From Clostridia bacterium (GTDB lineage: Bacteria > Bacillota > Clostridia > Oscillospirales > CAG-272), in contig JAFVSI010000053.1 in assembly GCA_017503865.1 (NCBI GenBank), positions 1 through 33,803 of the forward strand: 33,803 nucleotides of DNA, in the 5' to 3' direction. Numbering within the stretch: the first letter of the stretch is position 1; every line of letters starts with the position of its first letter. The position numbers and the translations under genes are program-made. The notes below the pieces were generated by a model. It was not told the DNA's origin. It saw only the letters and a program-made list of their open reading frames with translations, and made no database searches. This document shows, piece by piece, positions 30,767 through 33,803 of the stretch.

Positions 30767-32749
30767 TTATTTCAAGCCTTCTATTTTCGGATCATCACCA
30801 AAGGGGATTATGGGGGTGTTGCTTCGCTTTGCAAGGTAAAGTAGGTGATAGCGGTTGCCGAGGGCGAGTTTTGCCCTTCCTGCGAGGGCAAGGAGAAGCT
30901 CTGGGGAGAGCTTTTCGAGACAGGGGGCGGAGTATTTTTTCGAGAGCTTTCTTGAAATCTTTTTATCCTCACCCCCGTGCATCACCACGAAAACGGGGGA
31001 GAGACCAAGGGCTATCTGCACCTTTATCTCGCCCTCGATAATTTTTCGGTGGGCGAGTTTTGTCCTGCCATTTATCCCTACGAGAAAGAAGTTTTTGCCG
31101 TCAAGAGAGCATTCCTTTATGACTCGGCAAAGCTCGTCCTCGGAAGAAGGCACAATGCGTGAAGAGAGGTCGTCGATAAGGTCGAGTTTTGTCCTGTCTA
31201 TGCCGAGTGAGAGGGCGAGCGAGAGGGAATTTTCGTCACGCAAGGAGATTTTTTCGCAGAGTGAGAGCACCCTTGCCACAAGCTTTTTCGCTCTTTTTCT
31301 CTTTAGTGGGCCGAGACCGTTTGAGAGAAGCTCGACGGGGACACCGCCCTTTGCCGCTGTCTCTATAAGAAGAGTGTAAAAGCGGAGCGAACGCATACTC
31401 GTTGAGTCCTGAAGAATGGAGCCTCCGCCAAGTATGAGTCTGTCCGCACTCCTTATAAGCTTGAGAATTTTCGGCAAGTTTTCGCGTTTTGCCGTTCTTA
31501 TCCCGAATTTTTTTGCCACCTTATTCGGGGCGTGACATATGACGGTGATACGGGGGTTTTCGTATCTTTTCTTAAGGTCGCGAATAGCCTCGCAGAGCAG
31601 GGCATCGTCACCGAGATTTTCAAAGCCGTAATAGCCGCAAAGCACGGTGTGAGGGCGTTTTTTGAGGGCGTCGCTATAAAACTCCTCGGTCTTTTCCCCG
31701 AGTGTCAAAAGGGTATGATGGCGGAGAATATACTCGCGAAGATACCCTCCGAGTCTTTTCCTCTCGGCACTTGTCATATTTAGCAGTGCGGTGATACAGC
31801 CGTAAAGATTTATTGCGTCGGGAAGCTCGTGCCCACGACAGCAAAAATTAGTTTTTTCCGCCTCGTTTACGTTTTTTGAGTCGATTATGCCCATAAATCC
31901 CTCGTTGCCGCAAAGAACGACGGGAATGCCGCAGGACATAGCCTCAAGGGCGGCTCGCGAGACTCCAACGAAAATATCAGCCTCGCAAAAAACGTTCGGC
32001 ATATCGCTGACGTGCCCGAGCATTTTCACGCATTCGCAGCCTGCCGCTTCGTTTGCACGTCTTGCTGCAGTCGATATTTTACCAAAATGCTTTCCGCCGC
32101 CCGCAATCAGTATTTTTACGCCCTTGTATCTCTCGGCAAGGCGGGGAGCGATTCGGCAAAGAAGAACGGCAGCAAGGGAGCAGTCGGAGTCAAGTCTGCT
32201 TGCAAAGAGGATAGTGGGGGCTCTTTTGCTTTCCTTTTTCTCTCTTTGAGAAAATCTGTCGGTATCTATCGCGTTTGAAATGACTTTTACCTCATCGTGC
32301 GGCACGAGGTATTCTCGGCAAAGGTAATCTCGCAGGTCCTCGCTGACCGCCACCGAGGCTTGTCCCCAAAACGAGAGGCGGCGAAGAAGGGGAGAGGTCT
32401 TGAAATGAGCGTGAACGGTCGAGACAACGGCAGGACGCCCCTTTTTCGGCAGGGCGAGACGGCAGAGAAGGGCGGCAATCCTTGAATGCACGTGGACTAT
32501 ATCAAAATGCCCGCTTCGCAAAATACGATACAGCCCCGCAAGCGAGTATATAAGTCGGCTCGGCCTTTTTGAGTTCAACGGAAGGGTTACGTGGCATATA
32601 TTTTTCTTTTTGAGTCTGAGTGCGATATCACCGCCCGACGATGCTACTACGACCTCGTGCCCACGTCCCGTAAGTGCCGAAACAAGCTCGAAAACGTGTG
32701 TTTCCGCACCGCCCGAGTCAAGCGAGGCTGTTAGAATAAGTATCTTCAT
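30767..32749 (-). CDS. GT4 glycosyltransferase fused to a CsaB-like pyruvyl transferase
   Basis: A 660-residue cytoplasmic or membrane-associated fusion for cell-surface polysaccharide. Residues 1 to about 360 form a GT4 glycosyltransferase: LDSGGAETHVFELVSAL at the start, DIVHVHSR, and VSRAALEAMSCGIPVVLC near the donor site. From about 365 follows a polysaccharide pyruvyl transferase domain: GYYGFENLGDDALL, LILGGGSILQD, SNGLGPL and GNRYHLLYLAKRSNTPIIPF. CsaB adds pyruvyl ketals to wall polymers that hold S-layer proteins. The protein stops at DPKIEGLK, where family members usually continue for some tens of residues, so the C terminus looks short. The ATG at 32749 has AAGGAAGG; a frame extension up to 32839 runs into repeat sequence. 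Confidence 0.88.
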   Translation of the reverse strand: MKILILTASLDSGGAETHVFELVSALTGRGHEVVVASSGGDIALRLKKKNICHVTLPLNSKRPSRLIYSLAGLYRILRSGHFDIVHVHSRIAALLCRLALPKKGRPAVVSTVHAHFKTSPLLRRLSFWGQASVAVSEDLRDYLCREYLVPHDEVKVISNAIDTDRFSQREKKESKRAPTILFASRLDSDCSLAAVLLCRIAPRLAERYKGVKILIAGGGKHFGKISTAARRANEAAGCECVKMLGHVSDMPNVFCEADIFVGVSRAALEAMSCGIPVVLCGNEGFMGIIDSKNVNEAEKTNFCCRGHELPDAINLYGCITALLNMTSAERKRLGGYLREYILRHHTLLTLGEKTEEFYSDALKKRPHTVLCGYYGFENLGDDALLCEAIRDLKKRYENPRITVICHAPNKVAKKFGIRTAKRENLPKILKLIRSADRLILGGGSILQDSTSMRSLRFYTLLIETAAKGGVPVELLSNGLGPLKRKRAKKLVARVLSLCEKISLRDENSLSLALSLGIDRTKLDLIDDLSSRIVPSSEDELCRVIKECSLDGKNFFLVGINGRTKLAHRKIIEGEIKVQIALGLSPVFVVMHGGEDKKISRKLSKKYSAPCLEKLSPELLLALAGRAKLALGNRYHLLYLAKRSNTPIIPFGDDPKIEGLK

Positions 32750-32768
32750 TTTTTTACCTTCCTTGTGT

Positions 32769-32790
32769 TTGATAAGTTGGTATTTGTCGA
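32769..32790 (-). repeat. Solitary end of the interspersed repeat
   Basis: TGATAAGTTGGTATTTGTCGA complements the family's right-end motif with one or two changes. No central hairpin accompanies it. It stands between the glycosyltransferase start and the palindrome-array element. Confidence 0.6.
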
Positions 32791-32800
32791 ACGGGTTAGG

Positions 32801-33167
32801 AAAAGGATTAAAAAGTTTTTGCGTCTCGAACACGAACATCAGTTCGTGTGACGAAGCGAAGCGGAGTTATTTTTCTAAAAAGAGACCGCAATCCAACGCG
32901 CGTAGCGTTGGTCGCTCGTCGCAACGAGCGAAACTCCTCTATCGTTCGAAACGCCACAAAGGGTGAATTGCGGCATAGCCGCAAGAGGGGAACACACACG
33001 AGGGGGTTCCCCTTACTAAACATAAGCTAATTATACCGTTTGCCGCTTTTCTTTGCGGAAAGAGGCACAAAGAAAAGCTAAGCAAAAGAAAGTGCCGTTT
33101 TCACGAGGCTCCGCCTCGAGCTCCGCGAGCTTTTAAAAAAGCTCGACCAAAACTTTTTAATCCTTTT
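32801..33167. repeat. Palindrome-array element with 19-bp terminal inverted repeats
   Basis: AAAAGGATTAAAAAGTTTT at 32801-32819 is the exact complement of 33149-33167. Between them lie at least eight perfect short hairpins, for example 32831-32848, 32893-32911, 32913-32930, 32968-32984, 32986-33013, 33045-33078 (11-bp arms), 33104-33118 and 33126-33145. No credible coding frame is present. The form suggests a MITE-like non-autonomous element or a folded non-coding RNA. It makes up most of the 436-base gap here. No target-site duplication was seen. Confidence 0.75.
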
Positions 33168-33185
33168 TGGATAAATCAAAATTTA

Positions 33186-33710
33186 TTATGTCATAAATTC
33201 AAATGAAATGACGTCAAGAGTTGCCTCTTTGCCGAAAAAGTCTGCCACGATACGATGAGGAAGTCCAGAATCCTTATAGAGATAAAGGGTGTAGCTTTCG
33301 TTTTTGTCGGTGTCAAAAAGCTCTATGCGGTTGAACTTTTTGCCCGAGATCGATTCCACCGAGCTTTTTCTAAGTACCCCCGAGATTTCAAATAGGCTCG
33401 ATATTTCTGCCAAACGGCAATACTCGGTTGATTCGAGCTGCATATCCCCAAGCGTCACTGTGGTCGTCTCACCGCATTTTTTTACAGTGATTCCCGAGAG
33501 TGAGGGAGGGGAAGTGAACTCTATAATTGTGTAGTCGGGCTCGTGTCGAGAAGTTATGACGGCACCAATACTTAGTGATTCGAGTTGAAACGAGACGTGT
33601 GCACGAAAGTTTTTTTCTTGGTAAGAAAGAAGCTTCGAGGGAGATTCGGCACAGGAGCAAAGTAAAAGAGAAAGCGAGAGAAGAAGTGCTATAAGCCTTA
33701 TTATTTCCAT
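33186..33710 (-). CDS. Lipoprotein of unknown function, possibly LolA-like
   Basis: A 174-residue lipoprotein: signal peptide with the lipobox LCSC at about 17-20, then a mostly beta-strand domain. The pattern YQEKNFRAHVSFQLES, YTIIEFTSPPSLSGI and a late LYLYKDSGLPHRI is of the sort seen in LolA/LppX-like lipid-handling proteins and in small clostridial lipoproteins, but the match is weak. The ATG at 33710 has GGGGGT 5 bases upstream; an in-frame start at 33722 would include that site. It is upstream of the glycosyltransferase fusion but separated from it by the palindrome-array element. Confidence 0.78.
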   Translation of the reverse strand: MEIIRLIALLLSLSLLLCSCAESPSKLLSYQEKNFRAHVSFQLESLSIGAVITSRHEPDYTIIEFTSPPSLSGITVKKCGETTTVTLGDMQLESTEYCRLAEISSLFEISGVLRKSSVESISGKKFNRIELFDTDKNESYTLYLYKDSGLPHRIVADFFGKEATLDVISFEFMT

Positions 33711-33803
33711 AAATACCCCCAAAATACCGTTGTTTTTTAAATTTTATGAGTCCGAAAAGCCAATGATTACAAGGAAAAATTAAAAAAAATAAAAAAATTG
33801 AAA

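Noticed and set aside
32840-33050. Short reading frames inside the palindrome array as small genes
   Set aside because: They read through hairpin arms in both strands and lack start signals; the region is better described as a non-coding element.

Overview
The window looks like chromosomal DNA from a low-to-mid GC Gram-positive anaerobe of the class Clostridia, probably a gut commensal. This is inferred from gene content, not from a marker gene. Signs are strong purine-rich Shine-Dalgarno sites, TTGACA-N17-TATAAT promoters often carrying a TG or TRTG extended -10, many lipobox lipoproteins, a SpoIIQ-like M23 protein, a BspA-type leucine-rich-repeat surface protein, DUF378, DUF3810 and a branched-chain amino acid ABC operon. 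No rRNA, tRNA, CRISPR array, phage gene or transposase gene was found.

Layout. 1-3640 (+): end of an interspersed repeat, an RluA-type pseudouridine synthase overlapping a DUF3810 membrane metallopeptidase, then murA with its own promoter. 3700-7090 (+): a promoter, a closed structured leader RNA ending in an intrinsic terminator, and a 1054-residue leucine-rich-repeat lipoprotein. 7125-10145 (-): a likely operon of CCA-adding enzyme, ruvX, a small Cys-rich protein and an Mbeg1-like alpha/beta hydrolase. 10302-11801 (-): murE. 11923-12098 (+): a free-standing small RNA with a C-rich apical loop. 12373-14316 (-): an ABC-F ATPase flanked on both sides by repeat copies. 14703-19420 (-): livK-livH-livM-livG-livF. 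19701-22382: M23 peptidase, AEC transporter and AraC-family regulator. 22681-25565 (+): a galactonate operon (2-keto-3-deoxy-6-phospho sugar-acid aldolase, PfkB-type ketodeoxy sugar-acid kinase, dgoD) divergent from the AraC regulator. 25896-26657: an XRE regulator divergent from a zinc-ribbon membrane protein, with a perfect palindrome over both promoters. 26681-28114: PHP phosphoesterase, small lipoprotein, DUF378 protein. 28293-30635 (+): a lipoprotein joining a sugar-binding-like domain to a neutral-ceramidase-like domain. 30767-33710 (-): a glycosyltransferase/CsaB-like pyruvyltransferase fusion, a palindrome-packed 367-bp element with perfect 19-bp terminal inverted repeats, and a lipoprotein.

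Genes that work together: MurA and MurE both make the peptidoglycan precursor. The three galactonate enzymes form a complete route from D-galactonate to pyruvate plus glyceraldehyde 3-phosphate, probably induced through the adjacent AraC protein. The five Liv proteins form one importer. The two large lipoproteins share a Cys-rich module and a promoter type.

The least ordinary content is non-coding: a mosaic hairpin repeat family (four large copies and two solitary ends), the palindrome-array element, the leader RNA before the leucine-rich-repeat gene, and the small RNA at 11958. No clear new multi-gene system was recognised.
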